Source of the DNA: Pseudotabrizicola alkalilacus
Lineage (GTDB): Bacteria; Pseudomonadota; Alphaproteobacteria; Rhodobacterales; Rhodobacteraceae
Direction: 5' to 3'
Assembly: GCF_003443995.1 (NCBI RefSeq)
Contig: NZ_QWEY01000010.1
Span: 149,639-213,638 of the forward strand
DNA: 64,000 bases
Shown here: one piece after another, positions 35,547 to 45,800 of the stretch
Numbering within the stretch: position 1 is the first letter of the stretch
Layout of the letters: the number at the start of each line of letters is the position of its first letter
Translations under genes and position numbers: made by a program
The notes under the pieces: model-generated
Databases searched by the model: none
What the model was told of the DNA's origin: nothing
Seen by the model: the letters and a program-made list of their open reading frames with translations, nothing else

Positions 35547-37967
35547 ATGAAAACCCATACCCGCGTCGTCGTGATCGGCGGCGGTGTCGTCGGCTGTTCG
35601 GTTCTGTATCACCTGACCAAACTCGGCTGGTCCGATGTCACCCTGATCGAGCGGTCAGAGCTGACCTCCGGCTCCACCTGGCACGCGGCGGGCGGGTTCC
35701 ACACGCTCAACGGCGACACCAACATGGCCGCGCTGCAGGGCTATACCATCCGGCTCTACAAGGAACTGGAGCAGATCACCGGCATGTCCTGCGGCTTGCA
35801 CCACGTCGGCGGCATCACACTGGCCGACAACGAGGCCCGGTTCGAGCAGCTCAAAGCCGAACGCGCCAAGCACCGCTATATGGGCCTCGACACCGAAATA
35901 CTGGGGCCCGAGGAAATCCACAAGCTGACCGACGGCATGGTCAATCTCGAAGGCATCCTCGGCGCGCTTTATGATCCGCTGGATGGCCACCTCGACCCCT
36001 CCGGCACCACCCACGCCTATGCCAAAGCCGCGCGCATGGGCGGCGCGGAAATCATCCTGCACAACCGCGTGCTGGAGACGAACCCCACCAAAGACGGCTG
36101 GGAGGTCGTGACCGAAAAAGGCACCATCACCTGCGAACACCTCGTCAACGCCGGTGGCCTCTGGGCGCGCGAAATCGGGGCGATGGCCGGGGTCTACCTG
36201 CCGCTGTTGCCAATGGCACACCAATACCTCGTCACCGACGACATCCCCGAAATCATGGAGATCCTGAAATCAGGCCGCGAATTCCCGCATGTGATGGACC
36301 CCGGCGGCGAATCCTATCTGCGGCAAGAGGGGCGCGGCCTCTGCATCGGGTTCTATGAGAAACCGTGTGAACCATGGGCGGTCGACGGCACCCCGTGGAC
36401 CTTCGGCCACGAACTGCTGAACGAGCAATTCGACAAGATCGAGGACTCGGTCAATTTCGCCTACCGCCGCTTCCCCGTGCTCGAACGCTCCGGCGTCAAA
36501 CGGGTGATCCACGGCCCCTTCACCTTTGCCCCCGACGGCAACCCGCTGATCGGCCCTGTCCAAGGCCTGCGCAACTACTGGTCCGCCTGCGCCGTCATGG
36601 CAGGCTTATCCCAAGGCGGCGGCATGGGCCTAGCCCTCGCCCAATGGATGATCGAGGGCGAGGTCGAACGCGACCCACGCGGCTTTGACGTCTCGCGCTT
36701 TGGCACCTGGACCAGCCCCGGCTACACCGTGCCAAAGGTGATCGAAAACTACCAGATGCGGTTCAACGTCTCCTACCCGAACGAGGAACGCCCTGCCGCC
36801 CGCCCCTTCCGCACCACCCCGATGTACGAAGTATTCGACAAAATGAACGCGGTCTGGGGCCAGCAATACGGGCTGGAGGTGGTCAATTACCACGCCCTGC
36901 CCGGCGAGCCCCGGCATGAAACCCCCAGCTTCAAACGCTCCAACGCGTGGGAGGCGACCCGTCAGGAGGTCATGGCCGTCCGCGACGGCGCCGGCATCAA
37001 CGAGCTGCAGAACTTCGGCAAATACCGCGTCACCGGCCCCAATGCCCGCGACTGGCTTGACCGGATCATGGCCGGCCGTATCCCGCAACCGGGCCGCCTG
37101 TCGCTGACGCCGATGCTCGCCCCGTCGGGCAAGATCATCGGCGATTTCACCGTGTCCTGCATTGGCCCCGAAAACTTCCGCCTCACCGCCAGCTATGGCG
37201 CGCAAGGCTGGCACATGCGCTGGTTTGATCAGCACGCCGAACCGGGCGTCCGGGTCGAAAACGTCTCCGACCTCAAATCCGGCTTCCAGATCGCGGGGCC
37301 AAAGGCGCGCGATCTGCTCGCCCGCGTCACCCGCGCCGATGTCTCCCCCGAGGCGTTCAAATTCATGGATGTCAAACGCCTGACCATCGGCATGGCCAAT
37401 TGTCTGGTGCAGCGGGTCAGCTACACCGGCGATCTGGGCTACGAGATCTTCACCGATCAGATGTCGGTCCGCCACCTCTGGGATATCCTGACCGAGCACG
37501 GGGCAGACCTCAACCTGCGCCCCTTTGGCATGCGCGCGATGATGAGCTTGCGCCTCGACAAATGGTTCGGCAGCTGGGGCCGCGAGTTCAGCCCCGACTA
37601 CACCCCGGCGGAAACCGGCCTCGACCGCTTCATCGCGTGGAACAAGCCCGCCGACTGGATCGGCAAAGCTGCCGCCACGGCGGAAAAGGCAACCGGCCCG
37701 AAACGCCGCCTCACCCAGTTCATCGTCGACGCCACCGACGCCGATGTGGTGGCGTGGGAGCCGATCTGGCTGAACGGCTCTGTGCAGGGCTACTGCACCT
37801 CCGGCGGCTATAGCCACACCACCGGCCAGTCGGTCGCGATGGGCTTTCTGCCCGAGGGCAGTATCACCGATGGCCTGCCGGTCGAGATCGAAATCCTCGG
37901 CCACCGCCGCCCCGCCCGCGTGACCCTCGCGCCGCTCTGGGATGATGGCGGCCGCATGCGCGGCTGA
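35547..37967 (+). CDS. Dimethylglycine/sarcosine dehydrogenase-like flavoprotein with GcvT domain
   Basis: 806 residues. N-terminal DAO-type FAD domain: VVVIGGGVVGCSVLYHL at 7-23 and GSTWHAAGG with His46 at the position that binds FAD covalently in mammalian DMGDH. It is followed by a linker and a C-terminal folate-binding GcvT-like domain (about 430-790; GKYRVTGPNARDWLDR, SYTGDLGYEIF, GMRAMMSLRLDKWFGSWG, GLDRFIAWNKPADWIGK). Such enzymes demethylate dimethylglycine or sarcosine, passing the one-carbon unit to tetrahydrofolate. Closely related Rhodobacteraceae proteins have varied N-methyl substrates, so the exact one is open. Monocistronic by context. Confidence 0.85.
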   Translation: MKTHTRVVVIGGGVVGCSVLYHLTKLGWSDVTLIERSELTSGSTWHAAGGFHTLNGDTNMAALQGYTIRLYKELEQITGMSCGLHHVGGITLADNEARFEQLKAERAKHRYMGLDTEILGPEEIHKLTDGMVNLEGILGALYDPLDGHLDPSGTTHAYAKAARMGGAEIILHNRVLETNPTKDGWEVVTEKGTITCEHLVNAGGLWAREIGAMAGVYLPLLPMAHQYLVTDDIPEIMEILKSGREFPHVMDPGGESYLRQEGRGLCIGFYEKPCEPWAVDGTPWTFGHELLNEQFDKIEDSVNFAYRRFPVLERSGVKRVIHGPFTFAPDGNPLIGPVQGLRNYWSACAVMAGLSQGGGMGLALAQWMIEGEVERDPRGFDVSRFGTWTSPGYTVPKVIENYQMRFNVSYPNEERPAARPFRTTPMYEVFDKMNAVWGQQYGLEVVNYHALPGEPRHETPSFKRSNAWEATRQEVMAVRDGAGINELQNFGKYRVTGPNARDWLDRIMAGRIPQPGRLSLTPMLAPSGKIIGDFTVSCIGPENFRLTASYGAQGWHMRWFDQHAEPGVRVENVSDLKSGFQIAGPKARDLLARVTRADVSPEAFKFMDVKRLTIGMANCLVQRVSYTGDLGYEIFTDQMSVRHLWDILTEHGADLNLRPFGMRAMMSLRLDKWFGSWGREFSPDYTPAETGLDRFIAWNKPADWIGKAAATAEKATGPKRRLTQFIVDATDADVVAWEPIWLNGSVQGYCTSGGYSHTTGQSVAMGFLPEGSITDGLPVEIEILGHRRPARVTLAPLWDDGGRMRG

Positions 37968-38078
37968 CCCGGCCTCTGAACCATACTCTTTTCAGGCAAA
38001 GGGACACCCTCCCCTTTGCCCCCAAGCCCCGTCAGGGCGCAGCGCGCAAAGCCGTGCCGGGACGCCCAGCCATACCCC

Positions 38079-38132
38079 TCATTTTCTGTCGAAAAATATC
38101 CTCGGGGGGTCCGGGGGGGCGAGGCCCCCCGG
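38079..38132 (-). repeat. Intergenic repeat, copy B (inverted relative to copy A)
   Basis: On the minus strand a hairpin GGGGGGCC-TCG-family (38115-38131) is followed by a C-rich run, GAGG and GATATTTTTCGACAGAAAAT plus GA (38100-38079). The tail is identical to 4691-4712 and the hairpin plus C-run arrangement is the same. Located between the flavoprotein gene and the DUF2332 gene, just after the end of the latter. Confidence 0.7.
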
Positions 38133-38138
38133 TCGGCA

Positions 38139-39185
38139 TCAGCCGCCGATGCCACGCCAGTCGACCCATTGCCCGTGAAACCCGGCGCGCCCCAGCTCAA
38201 GCCGCAGATCACCGGGCCAGAGCCGCAGGGTCACCCCGGCACCCTCACCCGCCGCATCCGCCTCCATTGCCAGCCAGGCCAAGGGCGCGTCAGCCGATGC
38301 CCGCGCCCCTGCCGCCGCCATCGCCGCCTCAATCCGCGCCTGCACGCTTTGCGGGAAATATTGATGCGCGATGGTGTGACAGACCAGATGCAGCTGCCCC
38401 GGATGCGGGGTTTGCAACCGCGCCTCCAGCCAGTCTGCCGCGTCACCGGCCTCGACCACGCCCGCCTCTGCAATCGCCAGAGCCGCCTGCAGCCGCGCCA
38501 GCCGTTCGGTCTGATCAGCCCAGACAAAGGCCAGAAGCCGCGCGCCATCGCGGCCGGGATCCAGCGGGTGCAGATCGACACCGCGCCGCGCCGCGACCTG
38601 CAAGGGCACCAACGGCGGAACCGCGCCGCGCCACTCCGGGCGCAGCGTCACGGCACTGCCTGCCGCACCGATCACCCCGCCCGGCACCTCCAGCGCATAG
38701 CGGTCAAACCACAGGTTCAGCCCGGCACTCGCCCCCAGTTCCGACAGCCGCAACGGCAGGCCAAAGCGGGCCACCACCTCTGCCGCCCCGGCCAGCAGCA
38801 CGGCAGAGCGCCCGACCTCATTGGTCTGCGGCGCAGTCCGGGTCCAGTCGCACAAAAACGCATCTTCATGCTGCAAAACCCCGGCCAAAGCCTGCTCCAG
38901 CATCGCCTCATCGCATAGCCCCGGCGGATAGCAGGCCGCAAGTTCCGGCACCCGCCCCGCCCGCACCAGTGCGTGCAGCCCGCCCGCGATGCGCAGCGGC
39001 ACCGAGGCGGCGCGCGGGCCCAGATCGCCCGGCCACTCCGCCACCTTTTGCGCAAGGTCCGTGTGCTGCGGCCAGACCTGCCCCAGCGCCTGTAACAGCC
39101 GCGCGGTAAAGGGCGACCCAAGCGCTTCGCAGGCACCGGCCTGATCGCGCAAGGCTTTGGCAAACGGATCTGACAGGTCAGACAT
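38139..39185 (-). CDS. DUF2332 family protein
   Basis: 348 residues. The motifs FLCDWTRTAPQTNEVGRSAVLL and LSELGASAGLNLWFDRY, with VCHTIAHQYFP near the end, define DUF2332, a family with a Rossmann-like, methyltransferase-style look (ELGASAGLN resembles a SAM-binding loop) but no proven activity. Start 39185 gives MSDLSDPFAKALRDQA. Divergent from the MocA-like gene. Confidence 0.82.
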   Translation of the reverse strand: MSDLSDPFAKALRDQAGACEALGSPFTARLLQALGQVWPQHTDLAQKVAEWPGDLGPRAASVPLRIAGGLHALVRAGRVPELAACYPPGLCDEAMLEQALAGVLQHEDAFLCDWTRTAPQTNEVGRSAVLLAGAAEVVARFGLPLRLSELGASAGLNLWFDRYALEVPGGVIGAAGSAVTLRPEWRGAVPPLVPLQVAARRGVDLHPLDPGRDGARLLAFVWADQTERLARLQAALAIAEAGVVEAGDAADWLEARLQTPHPGQLHLVCHTIAHQYFPQSVQARIEAAMAAAGARASADAPLAWLAMEADAAGEGAGVTLRLWPGDLRLELGRAGFHGQWVDWRGIGG

Positions 39186-39329
39186 CACGGCCTCCTCTGG
39201 CATCCCACCGCAGGGGTTTTGCAAAAGACTGCATCGGCGCTGAATAAAGGTCAATATATTTGACCCTTTATCTGCTTGTCTTGCAAAGCACCCGCCGTCA
39301 TGATCGCTGCGTAAAGGTGGCCGAAACCT

Positions 39330-39402
39330 TTAACAAAGGGTAAAGATGCCTTGGTCAACACTTTGATATAAAACACTCTTCATGCCTGTAACACAGGGGG
39401 AA
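39330..39402 (+). promoter_or_regulatory. Promoter/leader module, copy 2, in front of the MocA-like gene
   Basis: TTAA-N7-TAAA (39330-39344, CtrA-like with one mismatch), TTGATATAAAA near 39364, then CTGTAACACAGGGGGAA (39386-39402), whose AGGGGG is the ribosome-binding site for GTG 39406. Every element lies at the same offset as in 14519-14591. The shared spacing over about 73 bases argues for common origin rather than chance. Confidence 0.5.
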
Positions 39403-39405
39403 CCC

Positions 39406-40011
39406 GTGGACACGCCCGCCCCCCCGCTTCATATCCTGATCCTCGCCGCAGGCAGCTCGACCCGGATGCGCGGGGCTGACAAGCTGACAGAGACGGTCAA
39501 AGGCCAGCCCCTGCTGCGCCAGCTGGCCGGTCGCGCCGTGGCCACCGGCCTGCCTGTCACCGTCGCCCTGCCGCCCGACCGCCCCGCCCGCCACGCGGCG
39601 CTGGACGGGCTGACCCTGACCCGGCTGTCCGTGGCCGGGGCAAGCCAAGGCATGGCCACCACCCTGCGCGCCGGTCTGGCCAGCCTGCCGCCACAGGCGG
39701 CGGTGGTGCTGCTGCTGGCCGACCTGCCGGAACTGACCACCGCAGACCTGAGCCTGATGGCCCAAAGCTACGCCAGCACCCCCGGCCAGATCCTGCGCGC
39801 CACCAACGTCACCGGCCAGCCCGGCCATCCGGTGATCTTTCCCCCATGGGCGCGGGCGGATCTGATGCAGCTGAGCGGTGATGACGGGGCGCGGCAGGTG
39901 TTGCAGGCCCATGCCAGCCGCCTGCGCCTGATCGCCCTGCCCGACCATCACGCCACCACCGACCTCGACACGCCCGAAGACTGGGCCAGCTGGCGCTCAG
40001 GCCGCGAGTAG
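39406..40011 (+). CDS. MocA-like nucleotidyltransferase
   Basis: 201 residues from GTG 39406, chosen because AGGGGG lies five bases before it; an ATG at 39382 has no ribosome-binding site. [18 protein letters not shown] is the nucleotide-binding motif of the MobA/MocA family and [10 protein letters not shown] carries the metal-binding aspartate. MocA adds CMP to molybdopterin to make the dinucleotide cofactor for xanthine-dehydrogenase-type enzymes; related proteins act in other cofactor pathways. No molybdenum enzyme genes are adjacent. Its 3-prime end overlaps the end of the convergent RTX gene by 15 bases. Confidence 0.78.
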   Translation: MDTPAPPLHILILAAGSSTRMRGADKLTETVKGQPLLRQLAGRAVATGLPVTVALPPDRPARHAALDGLTLTRLSVAGASQGMATTLRAGLASLPPQAAVVLLLADLPELTTADLSLMAQSYASTPGQILRATNVTGQPGHPVIFPPWARADLMQLSGDDGARQVLQAHASRLRLIALPDHHATTDLDTPEDWASWRSGRE

Positions 40012-42588
40012 GACGCGCGCCTCATGCGCCTTGAGCGTGGCCCGCGCCGCCGGATAAGCTGGCCCGCCCGCGCAAAGTTCGGGGAACAGCGCCAGCACCT
40101 CTTCGCGTTGCGCCCGGTCCATCCGGCCCAGCGTGCCGGAGCCCGGCTGAAAGCTCTCGGTCCAGGCGCCTTCGGCCTGCACAATCTCGTGCTGCGGGCA
40201 CATCAGATGAATATAGCTGACCCCGCGCGGCATCACCTGTGTGATACCGGGGCGACCTACCAGATGCAGGGCGGCAACCAGCACCTCACGCTCACCAAAC
40301 AGCAACTCGGCCCGCGAGTCCTCGATCAGCATGCGGTGCTGTGGCGAGACCAGCATATCACGCCGCGGCAGCCCGTCGCCAAGCGCGCCCTTTGCGATGC
40401 GGACCGGGCGCAACGCCGGGTTGACGACCAGTTCCGCCAACCCCAGATCGCGCCGTCCGGCCCAGCAAACCTCCTGAAAGCCGCTGTCGCGGGTCAGAAC
40501 CTGATCGCCCGGCTGCAGCTCTTCCACCCGACGCAGCCCGGTCGGGGTGGTCAGCAGCGTGCCGGGGGTAAAGCAGGGCACGATCTTTTCGATGTCGGTA
40601 AAGTAAAGCGTGCCCGCAACCGTGCCATCGGGGTTGAGAAACTCGACATAGCCATTCTCGCGGTTGCCAGCCTCGAAGTGGATGTTCGTCGCATCCCGGC
40701 CCCAGTTGCGCAGATCCAGCGTGTCAAAGTCATCGCCGCCGTCGCCGCCAAAGATCGTATCGCCGGGACCGCCAAAGAACAGATCGCGGCCACTGTCGCC
40801 ATAAAGCGCATCGGCCCCGTCACCGCCATACAGCGTGTCGTTGCCGTCACCGCCGTACAGCGTGTCATTGCCAGCACCGCCGTAGATCAGATCGTCGTCG
40901 CCCTCACCCCACAGCACGTCATCGCCAGCGTCACCAAAGAGCGTGTCATTGCCGCCGCCCGACCAGATCGTATCATTGCCGTCGCCGCCGTAGATCAGGT
41001 TGTCACCCGGCAGCTGGCCGCCGTTGATGTCATCTATGACATCATTGCCAGCCCCGCCATAAACCGTGTCATTGCCCGCGCCGAAGTAGATCGTGTCATT
41101 GCCCGCGCCGCCATAGCTGACATCGTCGCCTTCGCCGCTGTCCAGCAGGTCGTTGCCATCGCCGCCAAACAGAGTGTCATTGCCGATGCCGCCGTAAAGC
41201 TGATCTGCCCCGGCCCCGCCGTCCAGCGTGTCGTTTCCGGCGTCGCCATGCAGGGTGTCGTTGCCGCTGCCGCCCTGAATGGAATCGTTGCCGTCACCGC
41301 CATAGAGCAGATCGTTGTCCGCGGTGCCGACATAAGAGCTGTCCAGCCGCTGCGCGTACAGATTGGTATCTGCCGTGTTCACCGCTGTCAGCGTGACCGA
41401 GGTGATCGGCCCGCTGGTCAGCAGCGCCGAGTCGGCGTTGATCTCATACTCCGGGGCCAGATAGACCCGGCCATCGGTCAGCTGAATCACCACAGCGGTA
41501 AAGGTGCCGGTGGTGCCATCGGCAAAGGTGACGGTGGCGTCGTAAACCTGGGTGGAGTCCAGATAGGCCGGCACACCGTCGATCAGAAAATGCTCGGTAT
41601 TTCCGGTATTGTTGTTGTCATTGTCCGACAGGATGCCGTCGCCGTTCAGATCAACTGCGGTTGCCCGCACGATGCTGCCCGACAGCGGCGCAGCCGCGCT
41701 GCCATAGGTGGCCAACAGATTTGCGGCGTTCTCCGAGCCGCCGTTGCTCTCGGTCGGGTCAATATCGGCGGCGGTGCCAAAGTAGATCAGATTATAGGTC
41801 AGCGCAGGCGCGTTGGTGCCATAAATCGCGCCGCTCTCGCTGCCGCCGATGATGGTGTCATCGCCCGCACCCCCAAACACCGTGTCGTTGCCCGCGCCTG
41901 CGTCGATGACGTCAGCCCCTGCGCCGCCCTCGATCAGGTTGGCATCATTGCTGCCGGTGAGGGTGTCGTTGAACCCGGTGCCGGTGATATTTTCAATCGA
42001 GTTCAGGCTGTCGGTGCCCGATGAGACCCCGGTAGCCGAGCCGGTATTGAGGTTGACGTTGACCCCTGCGGTTTCAGAGGCATAGGTGACCGTATCCGTG
42101 CCGCCGCCACCGCTGAGACTGTCATTACCTGCGCCGCCATCAAGGATGTCGTTGCCAGCCCCGCCATCAAGCGAGTCATCGCCTGCACCGCCCAGCAAGG
42201 TATCGGTGCCATCACCACCAAACAGCTGGTCGTTGCCCGCCCCGCCGTCGAGCAGGTCATCGCCCGCCCCGCCCAGCAGAGTGTCTAGCCCGTCACCGCC
42301 AAACAGCTGATCGTTGCCGATGCCGCCATCAAGCGAGTCGTTGCCAATGCCACCAAAAAGCGTATCATTGCCTGCACCCCCGAACAGCCGGTCGGCACCG
42401 TCTTCGCCATGCAGGATGTCATTGCCATCCTGTCCGTTCAGGGTGTCATTGCCCGTGCCGCCAAAAACCGTGTCATTACCGCCGCCAGCGTTGACCACAT
42501 CATTGCCGCCATTGGCATTTATGAGGTCACCCGCATCGTTGGTGCCGGTAATCGTATTGTCCTGGTTGTTGCCAGAGATCGTGGCCAT
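39997..42588 (-). CDS. RTX repeat protein with C-terminal Hint domain (863 residues)
   Basis: Calcium-binding GGxGxDxLx nonapeptide repeats fill about residues 25-160, 220-250 and 421-630. A non-repeat insert lies at about 255-415. From Cys672 ([28 protein letters not shown] with His751) the protein carries a Hedgehog/intein-type (Hint_2) domain that runs to the end, without the terminal His-Asn of splicing inteins. No N-terminal signal peptide, so export is probably by a type I system; no such genes are in the window. Hint domains of this type may self-cleave before the cysteine. The start codon lies six bases after a strong hairpin. It follows another RTX/Hint gene in the same direction. 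Confidence 0.9.
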   Translation of the reverse strand: MATISGNNQDNTITGTNDAGDLINANGGNDVVNAGGGNDTVFGGTGNDTLNGQDGNDILHGEDGADRLFGGAGNDTLFGGIGNDSLDGGIGNDQLFGGDGLDTLLGGAGDDLLDGGAGNDQLFGGDGTDTLLGGAGDDSLDGGAGNDILDGGAGNDSLSGGGGTDTVTYASETAGVNVNLNTGSATGVSSGTDSLNSIENITGTGFNDTLTGSNDANLIEGGAGADVIDAGAGNDTVFGGAGDDTIIGGSESGAIYGTNAPALTYNLIYFGTAADIDPTESNGGSENAANLLATYGSAAAPLSGSIVRATAVDLNGDGILSDNDNNNTGNTEHFLIDGVPAYLDSTQVYDATVTFADGTTGTFTAVVIQLTDGRVYLAPEYEINADSALLTSGPITSVTLTAVNTADTNLYAQRLDSSYVGTADNDLLYGGDGNDSIQGGSGNDTLHGDAGNDTLDGGAGADQLYGGIGNDTLFGGDGNDLLDSGEGDDVSYGGAGNDTIYFGAGNDTVYGGAGNDVIDDINGGQLPGDNLIYGGDGNDTIWSGGGNDTLFGDAGDDVLWGEGDDDLIYGGAGNDTLYGGDGNDTLYGGDGADALYGDSGRDLFFGGPGDTIFGGDGGDDFDTLDLRNWGRDATNIHFEAGNRENGYVEFLNPDGTVAGTLYFTDIEKIVPCFTPGTLLTTPTGLRRVEELQPGDQVLTRDSGFQEVCWAGRRDLGLAELVVNPALRPVRIAKGALGDGLPRRDMLVSPQHRMLIEDSRAELLFGEREVLVAALHLVGRPGITQVMPRGVSYIHLMCPQHEIVQAEGAWTESFQPGSGTLGRMDRAQREEVLALFPELCAGGPAYPAARATLKAHEARVLLAA

Positions 42589-42594
42589 GTGGGG

Positions 42595-42627
42595 GTATCC
42601 AAAATCTTTTAGTTAATTTTTGGATAC
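42595..42627 (-). promoter_or_regulatory. Hairpin covering the ribosome-binding region of the 863-residue RTX gene
   Basis: GTATCCAAAA (42595-42604) and TTTTGGATAC (42618-42627) are exact inverted repeats around a 13-base A/T-rich loop. In the mRNA the 3-prime arm contains the only purine-rich GGA before the ATG at 42588, so folding would hide the ribosome-binding site. It could be an RNA thermometer, a regulator-binding palindrome, or both. Confidence 0.55.
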
Positions 42628-42732
42628 TTTCAGATCGCGGCGCGACTTGGGCAGATGGTGGCCAAAAGGTGTCTGCAAGCGGGTTTGTTTCTGGCAGCGA
42701 AACAGTAGCGGATGAAATGCGCTCAGAACGGA

Positions 42733-42760
42733 CAAAGGGGCTCCTTTCGGAGCCCCTTTG
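42733..42760 (-). terminator. Terminator after the 1074-residue RTX gene
   Basis: CAAAGGGGCTCC (42733-42744) pairs perfectly with GGAGCCCCTTTG (42749-42760), a 12-bp stem with a four-base loop. On the minus strand it ends in CCCCTTTGTCC. It separates the two RTX/Hint genes into different transcripts. Confidence 0.75.
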
Positions 42761-42811
42761 CCGTCGAACCGGGATGCGACCGCGGACCCGATCCGCGCTG
42801 CATAACTGTTT

Positions 42812-45800
42812 TCAGCGCACCAGCAGGCTGGCTTCGTGCTTTTTCAGCGTCTTGCGGGCGGCCTGGAACGCCTCGACCCCGGCAGGTGCCTTGAGTTCGG
42901 GGAACAGCTCCATCAGCTCGCTGCGCTGTGCATTGCCCAGACCCTTGAGGCTGAAGTCGCCGGGCTGGAAGCTTTCGGTCCAGGCGCCGTTCGACAGCAC
43001 CACTTCGTGCTGGTCGAACATGAAGTGGAAATAGGTGGTGCCCACCGAGTCCACCTGCTGAATGCCCTGACCGCCGATCAGATGCTTGGCCGCGACCAGA
43101 ACCTCATGCTCGTCAAAGTACAACGCGGTACGGTCGTTGGCCACCAGCAGGCGGTGGTTCGGCGACAGCATCATGTCCCGCTCGGGCAAGCCGTTGCCAA
43201 GGCTGCCAGCCTTTATCATCACCGGGCGCAGGTGCGGGTTGCCGGCAAAGTCATGCCAGCCCATTTCCTTGGCGCCCATCCAGCGGATTTCCTGAATGCC
43301 ATTGTCGCGGGTGATAACCTTGTCACCGACGCGCAGCTGTTCCACCAGAACCTCACCCTTCGGCGTCGCGATCAGCGTGCCGGGGGTAAAGCAGATGATG
43401 TTTTCAATGTTGGTGAACTCTGACCGGCCGGTGACGTTGCCATCGGAGTCGAGGTATTCGACATAACCGTCAAAGCCGTTGCCATCGCTGTCAACATTGG
43501 TGCGCACCACATTGCGCGGGCCAGTGCCACGCAGATCAAGCGTATCCCAGTCATCGCCTTCGGAACCGCCAAACACCGAGTCGCCTGCGCCCACACCGGT
43601 AAAGGTGTCACGGTCTGCCCCGCCAAACGCCTGATCGGCATAGGCATCAGGAACACCTGTCACCGGGTCGCCAAGGTGGATCAGGTCGTCACTGAAGCCG
43701 CCGAACAGCGTGTCAGAGCCGTCACCGCCGATCAGCGTATCTTCGCCCGCATCACCGACCAAGAGATCGTTGCCGGTGCCGCCGTCCATCAGGTCATTGT
43801 CAAAGCCGCCTTCGAGCGTGTCGTCTCCGGCCCCGCCGTACAGAGTGTCATCGCCGTCGCTGCCTTGCAGCACATCATTGCCGTCGCCGCCATCCAGCAG
43901 GTCATCACCCAGACCGCCCTCCAGCAGATCATTGCCGATGCCGCCGTACATGCTGTCGTTGTCACCGCCGCCATACAGCGTGTCATCGCCATGATCGCCA
44001 TAAAGCGTGTCTTCGCCGGTGCCGCCAAAGATCAGGTCATTGTCAACGCCGCCGTAGATCAGATCATTGCCTTCATCACCCATGATGGTGTCGTCATCGT
44101 CCATCCCGTAGATGGTGTCATTGCCGAAACCACCGGTTATGTAATCGGCATTGTTCTGCGGGCGCAGATCGCCTGCGTCGTTGGGGATGTTGATCTGATC
44201 GGGGAAGGACAGGTCCAGACCGCCAAAGATCAGGTCATCGCCACGGCCGCCATCAATGCTGTCACGGCCTTCGCCACCGATAATGGTGTCGTTCCCCGCC
44301 CCGCCATAAAGCGAGTCGTTGTCCACGCCACCGTCGATGTAATCGTGGCCGTCGCGGCCAAACACCCGGTCGGCATCATCGCCCGAGAAAATCGTGTCGT
44401 TGCCGTTGCCACCATAAATGGTGTCACGGTTGTTTTCCGGGTCGGTGTCTGCCGGGTAAAGGCCGGGATAGTCGATATCGGGCAGCGGCAGTGGCACGCG
44501 CGTGTCGATCACATCATCGCCGTCGCCGCCATAAATCACATTGCGGCCACCACCTCCGGTGATGGTGTCATCCCCATCGTCACCATGAATCTCGTCATCG
44601 CCAGGCCCGCCAAAGATCTGGTCGTTGCCATTGCCGCCAAACACCGTGTTGTTGCCCTCACCGGCAAAAATGGTGTCATTGCCATCGCCCGCCACGATAC
44701 GGTCATCATTCGGTCCATCACCAGGAATGATCGCATCTTCGCCGTCGACCACATCGCCATCAAACGGGTCAACATATGAGCCATCAATCAGATCATCGCC
44801 CGGTGTGCCACGCACGATACCATCGCGGCCATCCATGCCCACCTCGATCACGACCAGCGCATCATCGGTGCCGCCATTCCCGTCCGAGACAGTGTAATTG
44901 ACCACAGCCGCGCCGGTAAAGCCGGTGTTGGGTGTAAAGGTGATGGTGCCGTCCGGGTTCACGACAACCGTACCATCCGACGTGGTGGGCGTGCCGAGAA
45001 TGGTAAGCACATCACCGTCAGCATCGGTGTCATTGGCCAGCACATCGACCACAACCGGCGTATTCAGCGCGGTCGCGGCATAATCATCATTCGCCACCGG
45101 CACATCATTGACGTTGATGATGGTCACCGCAACGGTGGACGAGGCGGTGTTACCGTCCGGGTCGGTGATTGTGTAGGTGATGGTGTCATCCGGGCCGTTG
45201 TAATCACGCTCGGGCGAATAGGTGATGGTGCCATCGGGATTGATGGTCACATCGCCATGATTGGCGGTGGCCGAGGTCACAGTCAGCGGCTGGCCATCCG
45301 GGTCAGTGTCATTGGCCAGAACGTCGATCGTGACATCGGTAAACTGCTCTGTGGTCACGCTGTCGGGGTTGGCGACGGGTGCGCCACCGGTCGGGATATT
45401 GTCGATCGAGTCAGAGATCGAGAAATACTCAACCGAACCTTTGTAATGTTCGTCGATGTTCTGCAAACTCGCAGGCGGCGAGGTGTCCTGGCTGGCCCCG
45501 ATCACCCAGTTCTGGTTGATCTCGCCCATATCCATCGTCAGCGTGTTCGGCACAGTGTCGTTAAAGCTGCCGCCTGTGGTCTGGTTGCTGATCTGGACAT
45601 AGCCTCCGGTACCCGTCGCATCCCAGGAATACGTGACCTTGATCTCGTCGCCCGCGTTCTGAAAGCCGGGTTCGGTTTCATAAACCGTGGTGCCATCGGC
45701 ACTTTCATGGCTGATCCGGATCGCACCATTCGGCAGGGATTCGATGCGGTAGCCGCCATCGGTTTCCCCGGCGCTGTCACGCGACAGAATGGTGCGCGGT

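Noticed and set aside
40024..42024. Long open frame of over 600 codons on the plus strand opposite the RTX gene
   Set aside because: Its sequence is a periodic mirror of the RTX repeats read antisense, with no start signal; the minus-strand RTX/Hint protein explains it.
40740..42500. Possible CRISPR or satellite array in the RTX region
   Set aside because: The periodicity is the nine-residue calcium-binding repeat of an RTX protein, variable at DNA level.
43676..44779. Open frame of over 350 codons antisense to the large RTX gene
   Set aside because: Same artefact of GC-rich repeats; no ribosome-binding site and no family resemblance.
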